Source: SG-bin9 sp049323835
Lineage (GTDB): Bacteria; Pseudomonadota; Alphaproteobacteria; Rhizobiales; Xanthobacteraceae
Assembly (NCBI GenBank): GCA_049323835.1
Contig: JBMOOJ010000003.1
Location: 1-42,049, forward strand
Reading direction: 5' to 3'
DNA: 42,049 nucleotides
Below are positions 25,597 to 33,357 of this stretch, piece by piece. How positions within the stretch are numbered: position 1 is the stretch's first letter; the number at the start of each line of letters is the position of its first letter. The notes under the pieces were generated by a model. The model was not told where the DNA came from. It saw only the letters and a list, made by a program, of their open reading frames with translations, and searched no databases. The translations under genes and the position numbers were made by a program.

Positions 25597-27138
25597 TCAC
25601 TCCGCCGCGGTCTGCGTGGTCTTGGGCGGCAGATAGGCGGCCGCCAGCGTGTCCATTTCCGACGGCAGCATGTCGGCGAGCTCCTCCACATGCGGAAGAA
25701 TGTTGGCGCCGGCGATGAAGCCGAAGTCGAGCTGGTCGCGATAGCTCTGCACGGTGATGTTGAGCGCAAGCCCGTGCGCGGCGATCGACACCGGGAAGAT
25801 GTGCAGCAGCTCCGCGCCGACGGCATAGAGCGTCTGCCGCGGTCCCGGCACGTTCGAGATGGTGACGTTCGCCGCTGCCGGCAGGACATCGGAGAGATTG
25901 GAGCGGCTGTAGAGCAGCGCCAGCACCTGTACGACGATCGGCGCCCCGAGCATCGAGACGTTGGAAATCTGCGGCATCAGCGCCCGCATCGGGTGGGCCA
26001 TCTCTTTCGATTTGGTCGACTGCGCGATGATCGCTTCGAGCCGCTGCTTCGGGTCCTCGATGTCGCTCGCGAGCGAGCAGACCATGCCGAACACCTGATT
26101 GTTGGCTTCGGTGTTGCCCTCCTCGCGCAGCGAGATCGGCACGCCGGCCGTCATTGACTTCGCCGGCAATGCGCCGCGATCCTTCAGATAACGGCGCAGG
26201 ATGCCGCTGCACAGCGCCAGCACCACGTCGTTGAGCTTGCCGCCGGAGGCTTTCGCAATTGCCTTTGCCTGCGACAGCGACACGGAGACACCCGCGAAGC
26301 TGCGCTCGGACGAGATCGACTTGTTGAGCACGGTCGAGGGCGACGACAGCGCGCTCAAGTCCTTGCGCGTGTTCGGATCGGCGATCTTGGCGGCCATGTC
26401 CGACACGCTCTTCAGCATATCCGGCAGGCTGCCGGCGAACTTCACCGCGTTCTCCATCTGGAACATGGCGTTGTCGAACAGGATCGAGCCGAGGTCGTTC
26501 TTGCCCGTGCGCGGCAGACTGAGGCTGCGGGCGCCGGTCTCGCCCTGCTCCGGCGGCCGCCACAGCTGCGTGTAGGAATCGATGAAGGCCGCGGTGATGT
26601 CGCGCGAAGTGGTCTGCGACTTCATCTGCGGCGTCGGCGGCGGAATTTCGCGAGGGGTCTCGCTGATGTCGTAGATGATGCTGGTCAGCGCCGCGCCCGC
26701 GCCGCCGTCGATGCAGGCGTGATGGATCTTCGAGTAGAGGCCGATCTCGTTGTCCTTCATGCCTTCGAAGACGTAGAACTCCCACAGCGGCCGCGCGCGG
26801 TTGAGCAGCTTCGCATGCATCCAGCCGACCGTGCGTTCGAGGATCACACGATCAGACGGCGCCGGCAGCGCGGCGCGGAAGATATGGCGATTGATGTCGA
26901 AATCCTCATCCTCGACCCAGCTCGGATGATCGATATCGAGCGGCGTTTTGGCAAGCTTCGCCTTCAGGATCGGCGCGATGTGCAGCCGCGACTCGATCAT
27001 CTTCTTGAAGTCTTCGAAGAAGTCGCCCTTGTAGCCGTCCTTGAGGCGGAAAATCGCCATGCTTCCCACGTGCATCGGCATCTCGGGCGTTTCGAGATAC
27101 AGAAACGATGCGTCCACCGACGACAGTTTGCGGTTCAT
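25597..27138 (-). CDS. Wax ester synthase / diacylglycerol acyltransferase (WS/DGAT)
   Basis: WS/DGAT joins acyl-CoA to a fatty alcohol or diacylglycerol, making wax esters or triacylglycerol at the membrane. The 513-residue protein starts KLSSVDASFLYLETPEMPMHVG, typical of the family. The active-site motif HHxxxDG is intact: His139, His140, Asp144 and Gly145 in HHACIDGG. The C-terminal half has VTISNVPGPRQTLYAVGAELL, the conserved NVPG motif. Its neighbours supply acyl-CoA (ligase) and possible oxygenated substrates (P450). Such genes are not universal in this bacterial group, so the strain may store neutral lipids besides PHA. Confidence 0.95.
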   Translation of the reverse strand: MNRKLSSVDASFLYLETPEMPMHVGSMAIFRLKDGYKGDFFEDFKKMIESRLHIAPILKAKLAKTPLDIDHPSWVEDEDFDINRHIFRAALPAPSDRVILERTVGWMHAKLLNRARPLWEFYVFEGMKDNEIGLYSKIHHACIDGGAGAALTSIIYDISETPREIPPPTPQMKSQTTSRDITAAFIDSYTQLWRPPEQGETGARSLSLPRTGKNDLGSILFDNAMFQMENAVKFAGSLPDMLKSVSDMAAKIADPNTRKDLSALSSPSTVLNKSISSERSFAGVSVSLSQAKAIAKASGGKLNDVVLALCSGILRRYLKDRGALPAKSMTAGVPISLREEGNTEANNQVFGMVCSLASDIEDPKQRLEAIIAQSTKSKEMAHPMRALMPQISNVSMLGAPIVVQVLALLYSRSNLSDVLPAAANVTISNVPGPRQTLYAVGAELLHIFPVSIAAHGLALNITVQSYRDQLDFGFIAGANILPHVEELADMLPSEMDTLAAAYLPPKTTQTAAE

Positions 27139-27215
27139 GGCGTCTCTCCCTGAGTGACTTCGACCGGCGCCTTTGCGGCGCTCTCGTTCTAATCGTTTGA
27201 GTTAGTGCTCTGTGT

Positions 27216-27281
27216 GCATGATCTGATCCGAAAACCGGTACCCACTTAGCGCTAGCGCGGCCCTTCGGGTCGGGATCATGC
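27216..27281. repeat. GCATGATC palindromic element, long form
   Basis: Arms GCATGATC (27216-27223) and GATCATGC (27274-27281) enclose CCGAAAACCGG and an extra AGCGCTAGCG / CCCTTCGGG part absent from the related copy at 13777-13823. The right arm contains the stop codon of the hydrolase gene (27276-27278). Confidence 0.83.
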
Positions 27282-28076
27282 TGCCCGCCCATAGGCCATC
27301 GCAAACGGCCCTGATTTGGCGAACGGAACGAATTCTCCTTCCCCTTGTGCGAGGCGATCGGCAATCGCCCACATCGCGGCGGCGTTGACGCCAAGCCCGA
27401 GATGGCTTGCGAGCAGCACCTCGATATTCTCCGCGCGTTCGTTCGGCGTCAGCAGGCAGGTGCGCCAGTTCACGACACCGTCGCCGCGTGTGTAGATCGA
27501 GGTCGCCGGCACCGGCAGATCGCCAGCCAGCGCCTTGATGTCCGCCTCGTTGACGTTGTCGCCGACACGCTCGCCCGAGAGCGCCTCGTAAAGCCGCCGT
27601 GCATTGGTCGCGGTGATGTCGCCGGCGAACGGCGAGCCGAGCGTGATGACGGAGCGCACCATCTCCGGCGCATGCAGCGCGAGGTCGCGCGCATAGATGC
27701 CGCCGAGCGACCACCCCACGAGGCTGACCTTGCGCCCCGACGCATGATGGATGTCGCTGAGAAGCTGCCGCAGTTTCGGCCGCATGCTGAACACGCCGCC
27801 GAGATTGCGCCCGAGCTTCCACGCATGCGTCTCGTAACCGAGGTGACGGATGAAGCGGCGCATCGGCGCCGTGGAAATATCGCTGGCAAGGAAGCCCGGC
27901 ATCACCAGCACCGGATGGCCATCGCCTTTGGGCGCGCTCATCAGGACCGGAGCGAGCACCGCGCTGGCGTTGAATTCAAGCACGCCCCTGACTTCAGCCA
28001 GCAGCAGACCGAGACTGGGAGGGCGAAGGCGGGTTGGGGCTTCACCCATTGAACCCGACGTGTGAGCGGACGCCAT
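27276..28076 (-). CDS. Alpha/beta hydrolase, lipase-like (paralogue of 12817-13590)
   Basis: The 266-residue product shares block after block with the hydrolase at 12817-13590: GDGHPVLVMPGFLASDIST (51-69), LGRNLG, GRKVSLVGWSLGGIYAR with nucleophile Ser123, VRSVITLGSPFAG, acid in TRGDGVVNW, and His in ASHLGLGVNA, then IADRLAQGEGEFVPF. No signal peptide is seen. ATG 28076 and 28082 are both possible, with weak ribosome sites. The stop codon lies in the arm of a palindromic repeat, so the last few residues may derive from repeat insertion. Substrate unknown; an ester lipase or depolymerase role is inferred from neighbours. The 181 bp before it show nothing. Confidence 0.87.
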   Translation of the reverse strand: MASAHTSGSMGEAPTRLRPPSLGLLLAEVRGVLEFNASAVLAPVLMSAPKGDGHPVLVMPGFLASDISTAPMRRFIRHLGYETHAWKLGRNLGGVFSMRPKLRQLLSDIHHASGRKVSLVGWSLGGIYARDLALHAPEMVRSVITLGSPFAGDITATNARRLYEALSGERVGDNVNEADIKALAGDLPVPATSIYTRGDGVVNWRTCLLTPNERAENIEVLLASHLGLGVNAAAMWAIADRLAQGEGEFVPFAKSGPFAMAYGRAA

Positions 28077-28263
28077 GACCATCGATGACCGTCAATACTC
28101 CAGTACGCTGCTCACACCATGCGAGACCGCGACGCCATCGTCCCGGCGATGGTAATCCTGAAACATCTGCCAGCGCTTGCCAACCGGACTTCCGTCCAAA
28201 TCGCTTTGATGTTGCTTCGCACAATCGCATTGTTGGCATACAACCAACCAAATACCGGCTGAC

Positions 28264-28509
28264 TTATTTCTTGCCGCTGGAGGCGAGCGACTGGCCGATC
28301 ATGTTCTGAAACATCTCCATCACCTGTACGGAGACGTTCGGATTGAACCAGCTCTGCATCAGCCCTTCCGGCGAAAACGCATTGATGCTGGACGACATCT
28401 TCTCCTGAAGCTGATCCATCATCGCCTTTTGCATCGGCTGCACGTCCGGCAAGCCCAGAAACGCGCGCGCCTCCGCCGGCGTGCAATCGACTTCGACATT
28501 GATCTTCAT
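28264..28509 (-). CDS. DUF6489 family protein
   Basis: This 81-residue protein begins MKINVEVDCTPAEARAFLGLPDV and continues with QLQEKMSSSINAFSPEGLMQSW and an amphipathic C terminus. It matches the small DUF6489 family, of unknown function, found in alphaproteobacteria. ATG 28509 has AGGAG seven bases upstream, a strong site. It is predicted soluble and helical. Its place between two lipid-linked hydrolases, and its amphipathic helices, would suit a granule-surface protein, but nothing in the sequence proves that. Confidence 0.82.
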   Translation of the reverse strand: MKINVEVDCTPAEARAFLGLPDVQPMQKAMMDQLQEKMSSSINAFSPEGLMQSWFNPNVSVQVMEMFQNMIGQSLASSGKK

Positions 28510-28678
28510 GGAGCGCTCCTGATGCCGCCAAACGGCGTTTGTGACAGTATCGTCGCGAGTACCCCTGCGATGCAAGCGAGGGGGCGAACCGGGCCGTCGA
28601 CCAGCCAGTTTAAGGTAAACGGCGGCAGGTCGTTATCCTTCAGGGACGCCGCAAGCGTAACGCCTTCTCTGCTGAACT

Positions 28679-28756
28679 CGTCATTGCCGGGCTTGACCCG
28701 GCAATCCATCTTGATGCCAGGAAAGATGGATGCCCGGATCAAGTCCGGGCATGACG
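28679..28756. repeat. CGTCATTGCCGGG palindromic element
   Basis: The left half CGTCATTGCCGGGCTTGACC with GGCAATCCATCTT pairs with the right half AAGATGGATGCCCGGATC ending GGGCATGACG; each half also holds its own CCGGG hairpin. It lies in the 302-bp divergent gap 28510-28811; the remainder shows no recognisable signal. Confidence 0.88.
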
Positions 28757-28811
28757 ATGGAGAACAACGCTCGGCCTTCCATCCCTTGGACCGCTCCCGG
28801 AGACCCCGCCA

Positions 28812-30041
28812 ATGCCCTCGCAGAAATTTCAGTTTCCCGGCGCCGATGGCCAGTTGCTCGCCGCCGTGCTCGACATGCCCGCGCAAAAGCCGCTGGCGTT
28901 CGCGCTGTTCGCCCACTGCTTCACCTGCGGCAAGGATGTGCTGGCGGCCAGGCGCGTGGCCGACGCGCTGGTGATGCACGGCATCGCCGTCCTTCGTTTC
29001 GATTTTACCGGCTTGGGGGCGAGCGAGGGCGAGTTCGCCAACTCGCATTTTTCCTCAAACGTCGCCGATCTCGTGAAGGCCGCCGACCATCTGCGCGCGA
29101 CCCATCAGGCCCCGGCGCTGCTGATCGGCCACAGCCTCGGCGGCGCGGCGGTGCTGGCGGCCGCCGAATCCATCCCCGAAGCGAAGCTGGTCGCCACCAT
29201 CGCCGCGCCCGCCGATCCGGAACACGTCACCGGCCTGTTCAGGGATCACATCGACACCATCCGCAACAAGGGCGAAGGCGAGGTGCAGCTCGCCGGCCGT
29301 CCGTTCCGGATCAAGCGCGCGTTCCTGGAGGACGTGGCGAACCAGCGCCTCACGGAGCGCATCCACAAGCTGCGCAAGGCGCTCCTTGTTTTCCACTCGC
29401 CGACCGACAACACGGTCGGCATCGACAACGCCAGCGAGATTTTTCTCGCTGCGAAGCATCCGAAAAGCTTCATCGCGCTGCCCGGTGCCGATCACCTGCT
29501 CTCGCAGAAGAAAGACTCCGCTTACGTCGCCGGCATGATCGCCACCTGGGCGATGCGCTACCTCGACGCGCAGCCGCAAGAGAAACAAAATGAGCAGATC
29601 GCGCCAAACGAACCCGGCATCGTCACCGTGCAGGAGACGCGCAACGGTAAATTCCAGCAGCTCGTCTCGGTCGGCGCGCATCGTCTGATCGCCGACGAGC
29701 CGGTTGCCGTTGGCGGCAACGACACCGGCCCCGGTCCCTACGACTATCTGCTCGCGGGCCTCGGCGCGTGCACGTCGATGACCATGCGCATGTATGCAGA
29801 GCGCAAGGCGCTCCCGGTCGAGCGCATCACCGTCACGCTGTCACACAAGAAGATACACGCCGCCGATTGCGAGGAGTGCGAAACCAGGGACGGCAAGGTC
29901 GACCGCATCGAGCGCGTCATCGCGATGGAGGGCCAGCTCGATGCAGAACAGCGCGCGAAGCTGATGGAGATCGCCGACAAGTGCCCGGTGCACCGGACGC
30001 TAGAGTCGGAGATCAGCATCGTGACGCGAGCGGGTGGATGA
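28812..30041 (+). CDS. Bifunctional alpha/beta hydrolase / OsmC-like peroxidase fusion
   Basis: Residues 1-250 are an alpha/beta hydrolase with nucleophile Ser108 in GHSLGG, acid near Asp199 in SPTDNTVG and His228 in GADHLL. Residues 270-409 are an OsmC/Ohr domain whose peroxidatic Cys320 (LGACTSMTMRMYAERK) and resolving Cys391 (DKCPVHRTLE) are both present. OsmC proteins reduce organic hydroperoxides. The fusion is a known architecture, which suggests that hydrolysis and reduction act in sequence, for instance on acyl hydroperoxide esters. No signal peptide, so cytosolic. Next to oxygenase and acyl-lipid genes, it could clear peroxidised lipid, which is inference. Confidence 0.95.
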   Translation: MPSQKFQFPGADGQLLAAVLDMPAQKPLAFALFAHCFTCGKDVLAARRVADALVMHGIAVLRFDFTGLGASEGEFANSHFSSNVADLVKAADHLRATHQAPALLIGHSLGGAAVLAAAESIPEAKLVATIAAPADPEHVTGLFRDHIDTIRNKGEGEVQLAGRPFRIKRAFLEDVANQRLTERIHKLRKALLVFHSPTDNTVGIDNASEIFLAAKHPKSFIALPGADHLLSQKKDSAYVAGMIATWAMRYLDAQPQEKQNEQIAPNEPGIVTVQETRNGKFQQLVSVGAHRLIADEPVAVGGNDTGPGPYDYLLAGLGACTSMTMRMYAERKALPVERITVTLSHKKIHAADCEECETRDGKVDRIERVIAMEGQLDAEQRAKLMEIADKCPVHRTLESEISIVTRAGG

Positions 30042-30060
30042 AGCGATAGTCAGATGCGCA

Positions 30061-30165
30061 GCCCGTAGGGCGGATTAGCAAGCGTCGCCCGGATGAAGCG
30101 TAGCGAAATCCGGGATCGCGATATGCTGGAACCCCGCATTCCGCTTCGCTGCATGCGGGCGACGG
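30061..30165. repeat. GCCCGTAGGGCGGATTAGC repeat element
   Basis: It starts GCCCGTAGGGCGGATTAGC, holds ATCCGGG-type segments and a GCGGGCGACGG end, with internal pairs such as CCCGCAT/ATGCGGG (30133-30158). It fills the gap between convergent hydrolase-OsmC and MarR genes. The outer pairing is weaker than in the other elements. Confidence 0.7.
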
Positions 30166-30172
30166 TTTGCTG

Positions 30173-30607
30173 TCAATCCCCCGCGCCCTGCAACGCGCGC
30201 ACGATCGCCTCGAGCGAAGCCATGTAGGCGGCGCGCTCCTTCTCGCTCAACGCAGCCAAAGCCCGCTGATTGACTGTCCGCACTGCGTTCTCCACCGCCC
30301 TCGCCTTCTTCAGGGCTGACGGCGTCAGCGAGATCAGCGCGCTGCGTCCGTCGTCCGGGTCGGGGCGGCGCTGGATCAGCCCGTCGCGCTCCATGCGCGT
30401 CAAAGTCGCCGCCATCGTCGGCTGCTCGATCACCGCGGCCTTCGCGAGCGCCGTCTGCGTCAGCGCAGCGCCGTCGGACAAGGCGAAATAGACCGGAAGA
30501 TACCCCGCGCTGACGCCGAGGTCGCGCAAGCTGTCATCGACCGCGCGCGCGAACAGCCGCGCGGCGAGGTTCGTCATGTAACCGGCGGATGTGTCACGAA
30601 ACGGCAT
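30173..30607 (-). CDS. MarR family transcriptional regulator
   Basis: This 144-residue winged-helix regulator has the MarR pattern: dimer helix at the start, LTQTALAKAAVIEQPTMAATLTRMERDGLIQRRPDPDDGRSALISLT (DNA-binding wing with DxRS), and a C-terminal dimer helix. Such proteins usually repress until a small aromatic or oxidant ligand binds. It is divergent from a DUF1304-cupin pair, and a strong palindrome sits in the shared 103-bp gap, so it most likely controls that pair and itself. The start ATG 30607 lacks a clear ribosome site; ATG 30577 is an alternative. Confidence 0.93.
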   Translation of the reverse strand: MPFRDTSAGYMTNLAARLFARAVDDSLRDLGVSAGYLPVYFALSDGAALTQTALAKAAVIEQPTMAATLTRMERDGLIQRRPDPDDGRSALISLTPSALKKARAVENAVRTVNQRALAALSEKERAAYMASLEAIVRALQGAGD

Positions 30608-30618
30608 AAATATAGCTT

Positions 30619-30648
30619 GCTATGTAATTACATTGTAGGCTATGTAAT
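30619..30648. promoter_or_regulatory. Candidate MarR operator
   Basis: The perfect 12-bp palindrome ATGTAATTACAT (30622-30633) is part of the first of two direct copies of GCTATGTAAT (30619-30628 and 30639-30648), spaced exactly 20 bp, about two helical turns. It lies in the AT-rich divergent gap between MarR and DUF1304 genes, 12 bp before the MarR start. Confidence 0.7.
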
Positions 30649-30710
30649 GAAGCTGCCGACGCTGGATGACCCAATTCCCGCTCCGTTTCCATTGGCATGG
30701 GAGCCCGATT

Positions 30711-31127
30711 ATGACGCTGATCGCCAAGGCGCTGGTGCTGTTTGTCGCGATTTTCCACACCTCGATCGCGATCGTTGAAACGGCGTTCTGGATGCACCCC
30801 GCCGTCCACACGCTTGCCCTGAAGCGGCTCACCACCGGCAGCAGTCTCACTCCCCTCGTTCAGGCGCAGACGCTCAAGACGCTGTTCTTCAATCTCGGCT
30901 TCTACAATCTGTTCCTCGCCATCGCAGGGATTGCCGGGCTTTTCCTGATCGTGCGCGGGCACCTGACGGCGGGGCGCACGCTGATCGCTTACATGTGCCT
31001 CTCGGCAACGGGCGCCGGCATCGTGCTGCTGATCAGCACCGGCGCCGCCATCGGCGCCGCGCTGCAGGCTGTTCCCGCCGCGGCGGCGCTTGCCCTGATG
31101 TATCGCGCCACCACCGCTGAGAGCTGA
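30711..31127 (+). CDS. DUF1304 family membrane protein
   Basis: The 138-residue product has four hydrophobic helices (TLIAKALVLFVAIFHTSIAIVETAFW, then FFNLGFYNLFLAIAGIAGLFLIV, then LIAYMCLSATGAGIVLLIS and AALQAVPAAAALALMY). NLGFYNLFLA and the early E-x-x-W are DUF1304 marks. Function unknown; the family is often next to MarR or TetR genes. ATG 30711 has GGGAG nine bases upstream; the frame start at 30666 is weaker. It precedes the cupin gene by 19 bp, so they form an operon. Confidence 0.92.
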   Translation: MTLIAKALVLFVAIFHTSIAIVETAFWMHPAVHTLALKRLTTGSSLTPLVQAQTLKTLFFNLGFYNLFLAIAGIAGLFLIVRGHLTAGRTLIAYMCLSATGAGIVLLISTGAAIGAALQAVPAAAALALMYRATTAES

Positions 31128-31146
31128 AAGCACAGGAGCAACGCAC

Positions 31147-31731
31147 GTGATCAAAACAATCGCATGGACCGTCTCGCTGGGTCTTCTGGGCTGCTGGCCG
31201 GCATCGGCTTCGGACATCCGCCGTGTCGTGACCGGGCTGGATGCAGACAACAAGGCCATCATTCTGTTCGACAGCCGCTTGCCGCTGAAGCCCAGCCGCT
31301 ACGGTCTTGCCGCAACCAATCTCTGGGTCACGGATTCATTTCCGCTCGGATTCTCGTTCAAGAGCGATACCTTCGAGCGGCCGGTCGGGATATCTCCACT
31401 CGACAATGGAACCAAGTTTCGCGTCGTCGAGTTTCCGCCGCTCGACAAGGCGACCGAAGCGTCGATGGAAAAGGACTTCCTGATGAAGGCCGTCGGCCCG
31501 GTCGCACCGGCGCGCGGCGTGCCCGTGACGCATCCCCTGATGCATCGGACCCGCAGCGTCGACTACGCGGTCGTACTCTCGGGTGAGATCGAGATGATGC
31601 TGGACGAGACGTCGGTGAAGCTGAAGGCAGGCGATGTCATCGTGCAGCAGGCCACCAACCACGCCTGGGTCAACCGCGGCAAGGAGGTTTGCCGGATGTT
31701 GTTCGTGCTGATGGATTCCAGGCAACCTTGA
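31147..31731 (+). CDS. Secreted cupin domain protein
   Basis: This 194-residue protein has a signal peptide (TIAWTVSLGLLGCWPASAS) and a C-terminal cupin barrel: VPVTHPLMHRTRSVDYAVVLSGEIEMMLDETSVKLKAGDVIVQQATNHAWVNRG (residues ~125-178). His residues in THPLMHRT and NHAW are candidate metal ligands. A Cys at the predicted cleavage region raises the chance of a lipoprotein, but the lipobox is imperfect. GTG 31147 has AGGAG eight bases upstream. Cotranscribed with DUF1304 and probably under the divergent MarR protein. Ligand or reaction unknown. Confidence 0.88.
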   Translation: MIKTIAWTVSLGLLGCWPASASDIRRVVTGLDADNKAIILFDSRLPLKPSRYGLAATNLWVTDSFPLGFSFKSDTFERPVGISPLDNGTKFRVVEFPPLDKATEASMEKDFLMKAVGPVAPARGVPVTHPLMHRTRSVDYAVVLSGEIEMMLDETSVKLKAGDVIVQQATNHAWVNRGKEVCRMLFVLMDSRQP

Positions 31732-31774
31732 ATCCGGCCGGTGTGCGCGCGGAACCGAATCTCGCGCATACCCG

Positions 31775-33169
31775 TCAGCGGCAGCCGAAACGGCTTTTGT
31801 CATCCCGGCTGGTGAAGAGCTGATAGTCGTATCCGCATCCGGCGGAACCGCAGGACTTGTTCTCGCCGAGCCACGCGGGAATCTTGCCGGGGAGATTGAC
31901 GGCGTAGACCGTCGACAGCCGTGTCCGGCAACTCTTGTCTTCCGACAGAAATGCGCGGCTGCCGAAGCCGTCGAATTCCTGCGATGACACATCGTTGTCG
32001 AAGTTGACAACGAGCGCGCCGTTTCGGGCGCCCAGCATGGTGATCTTCCATCGCACCGGCTTGCGGGTCTTCTCGAGAACCGTATGCGTCGGCTTGCCGT
32101 CGACCGTGATGATCACGTCGCCCGACCGGCTGAACGGCGCGGTCCATGTCGCAGAGACCGTTTCGAGCGTCGTGTCCTTGTCGCTCTTGAGCCCGGTGTG
32201 ATGCCACTTGATCGGCGAGCGGACGGCCGGATCCCAGGCCATCATGTAGGTCGCACCCGGAATGAAATTCTTGTCCCGGTCGGGCAGGAACATGCCAATC
32301 AGCGCCTCAACGGGAATCTGGTCGTTGCCGGCCGGGAAGAAATCGCCGTTGATCGAGGATTCGTACCATGGCGTCTGCGCACCTTGGCTGTCCTTGGTTA
32401 CCCCGGTGCGCGTCGACTTCAGTACGGTTTCCAGAGTCGTGTTCGGACTGACGATGTGCCGCTTGAGATGCGCCGTGTAAGGGCTGTTGCGGCCAGCGCC
32501 ATCGGCCGCAACCGCATTCGGCGCGGTCGAATACGAGATCAGGACGCCTTCGAGATTGGGTCGCGCCCCGCCGCTCGGCTGCTCCTGACCGCCGGCCCTT
32601 GGTGCGCGCGGCACCGTTCGCGCCAGACCCGACTCGATCCCGCTGATTCCGGCAAACGGCGAATCCCGGCACGCATCAAGAAAAACGACGGTGATGGCCG
32701 GCTTCGCCCCCTCAAGGTCGCGAAGCAGATCACTCACCGCGATCGCCGCCCTGTCCAGATCGCGCGGAGCGGTAACCTGACCGATCGCATCGACCGGCAG
32801 CAGATAGTTCTGACCGCCATGCTGAACACCGTGTCCGGCGTAGAACACCAGCGCGGCTGCTCCAGCCGGCAGGGTGCTGACGAACTGCTGGATCGTCAGC
32901 CGCATTTTCCGGATGTCGAGATTCTGGCCCAGCGTGACCTTGAAGCCGACGCTTCGCAGCGCGCTCGCCATGTCCGCGGCATCATTGACCGGATTCTTCA
33001 GCGGCGTGTTCCGGTACGCTCCATTGCCGATAACGAGTGCGTGACGATTGTTGAATGGATCGATCGTCGCCGGATCGCCCTGGCCGTTCGCCGCTCCGAT
33101 CTGCAGGAGCCCCGCTATTAACGCCAGCAATAGCAATCGAAACGGATTTCGTGACGGCGTCGAGGTCAT
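31775..33169 (-). CDS. Secreted caspase-like (C14 family) peptidase
   Basis: The 464-residue product has a signal peptide (LLLLALIAGLLQIGAANG) and a caspase-fold domain about 40-280: RHALVIGNGAYRNTPLKNPVNDAADMASALRSVGF, catalytic His113 in FYAGHGVQ and Cys167 in FLDACRDSPF. Bacterial members of this type (metacaspase/orthocaspase-like) cleave after Arg or Lys. Residues ~300-464 are not recognised and have several Cys (CRTRLS, ENKSCGSAGCGYDY, RFGCR), fitting disulfides in the periplasm. No partner genes are apparent; the tRNA-Gly gene lies upstream. Confidence 0.92.
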   Translation of the reverse strand: MTSTPSRNPFRLLLLALIAGLLQIGAANGQGDPATIDPFNNRHALVIGNGAYRNTPLKNPVNDAADMASALRSVGFKVTLGQNLDIRKMRLTIQQFVSTLPAGAAALVFYAGHGVQHGGQNYLLPVDAIGQVTAPRDLDRAAIAVSDLLRDLEGAKPAITVVFLDACRDSPFAGISGIESGLARTVPRAPRAGGQEQPSGGARPNLEGVLISYSTAPNAVAADGAGRNSPYTAHLKRHIVSPNTTLETVLKSTRTGVTKDSQGAQTPWYESSINGDFFPAGNDQIPVEALIGMFLPDRDKNFIPGATYMMAWDPAVRSPIKWHHTGLKSDKDTTLETVSATWTAPFSRSGDVIITVDGKPTHTVLEKTRKPVRWKITMLGARNGALVVNFDNDVSSQEFDGFGSRAFLSEDKSCRTRLSTVYAVNLPGKIPAWLGENKSCGSAGCGYDYQLFTSRDDKSRFGCR

Positions 33170-33213
33170 GCAGATGTCACCCTCGGCAAGGCAAGCAACA
33201 CAAGGTAACGAAC

Positions 33214-33287
33214 TGGAGCGGGCGAAGGGAATCGAACCCTCGTATGCAGCTTGGGAAGCTGCCGTTCTACCATTGAACTACGCCCGC
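33214..33287 (-). tRNA. tRNA-Gly (anticodon CCC), CCA encoded
   Basis: Acceptor stem GCGGGCG (33281-33287) pairs with CGCCCGC, D-arm GTTC-AATGGTA-GAAC, anticodon stem GCAGC/GCTGC with loop TTCCCAA giving anticodon CCC, and T-arm GAGGG-TTCGATT-CCCTT. The discriminator is T and CCA is encoded (33214-33216). It reads GGG codons. Confidence 0.96.
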
Positions 33288-33357
33288 GCGTGGTGACAAT
33301 AACAAGCCCGCAGTACGCGGCGCAACCGGGATCGCTTCGGGCAGACGAAACCATCGG

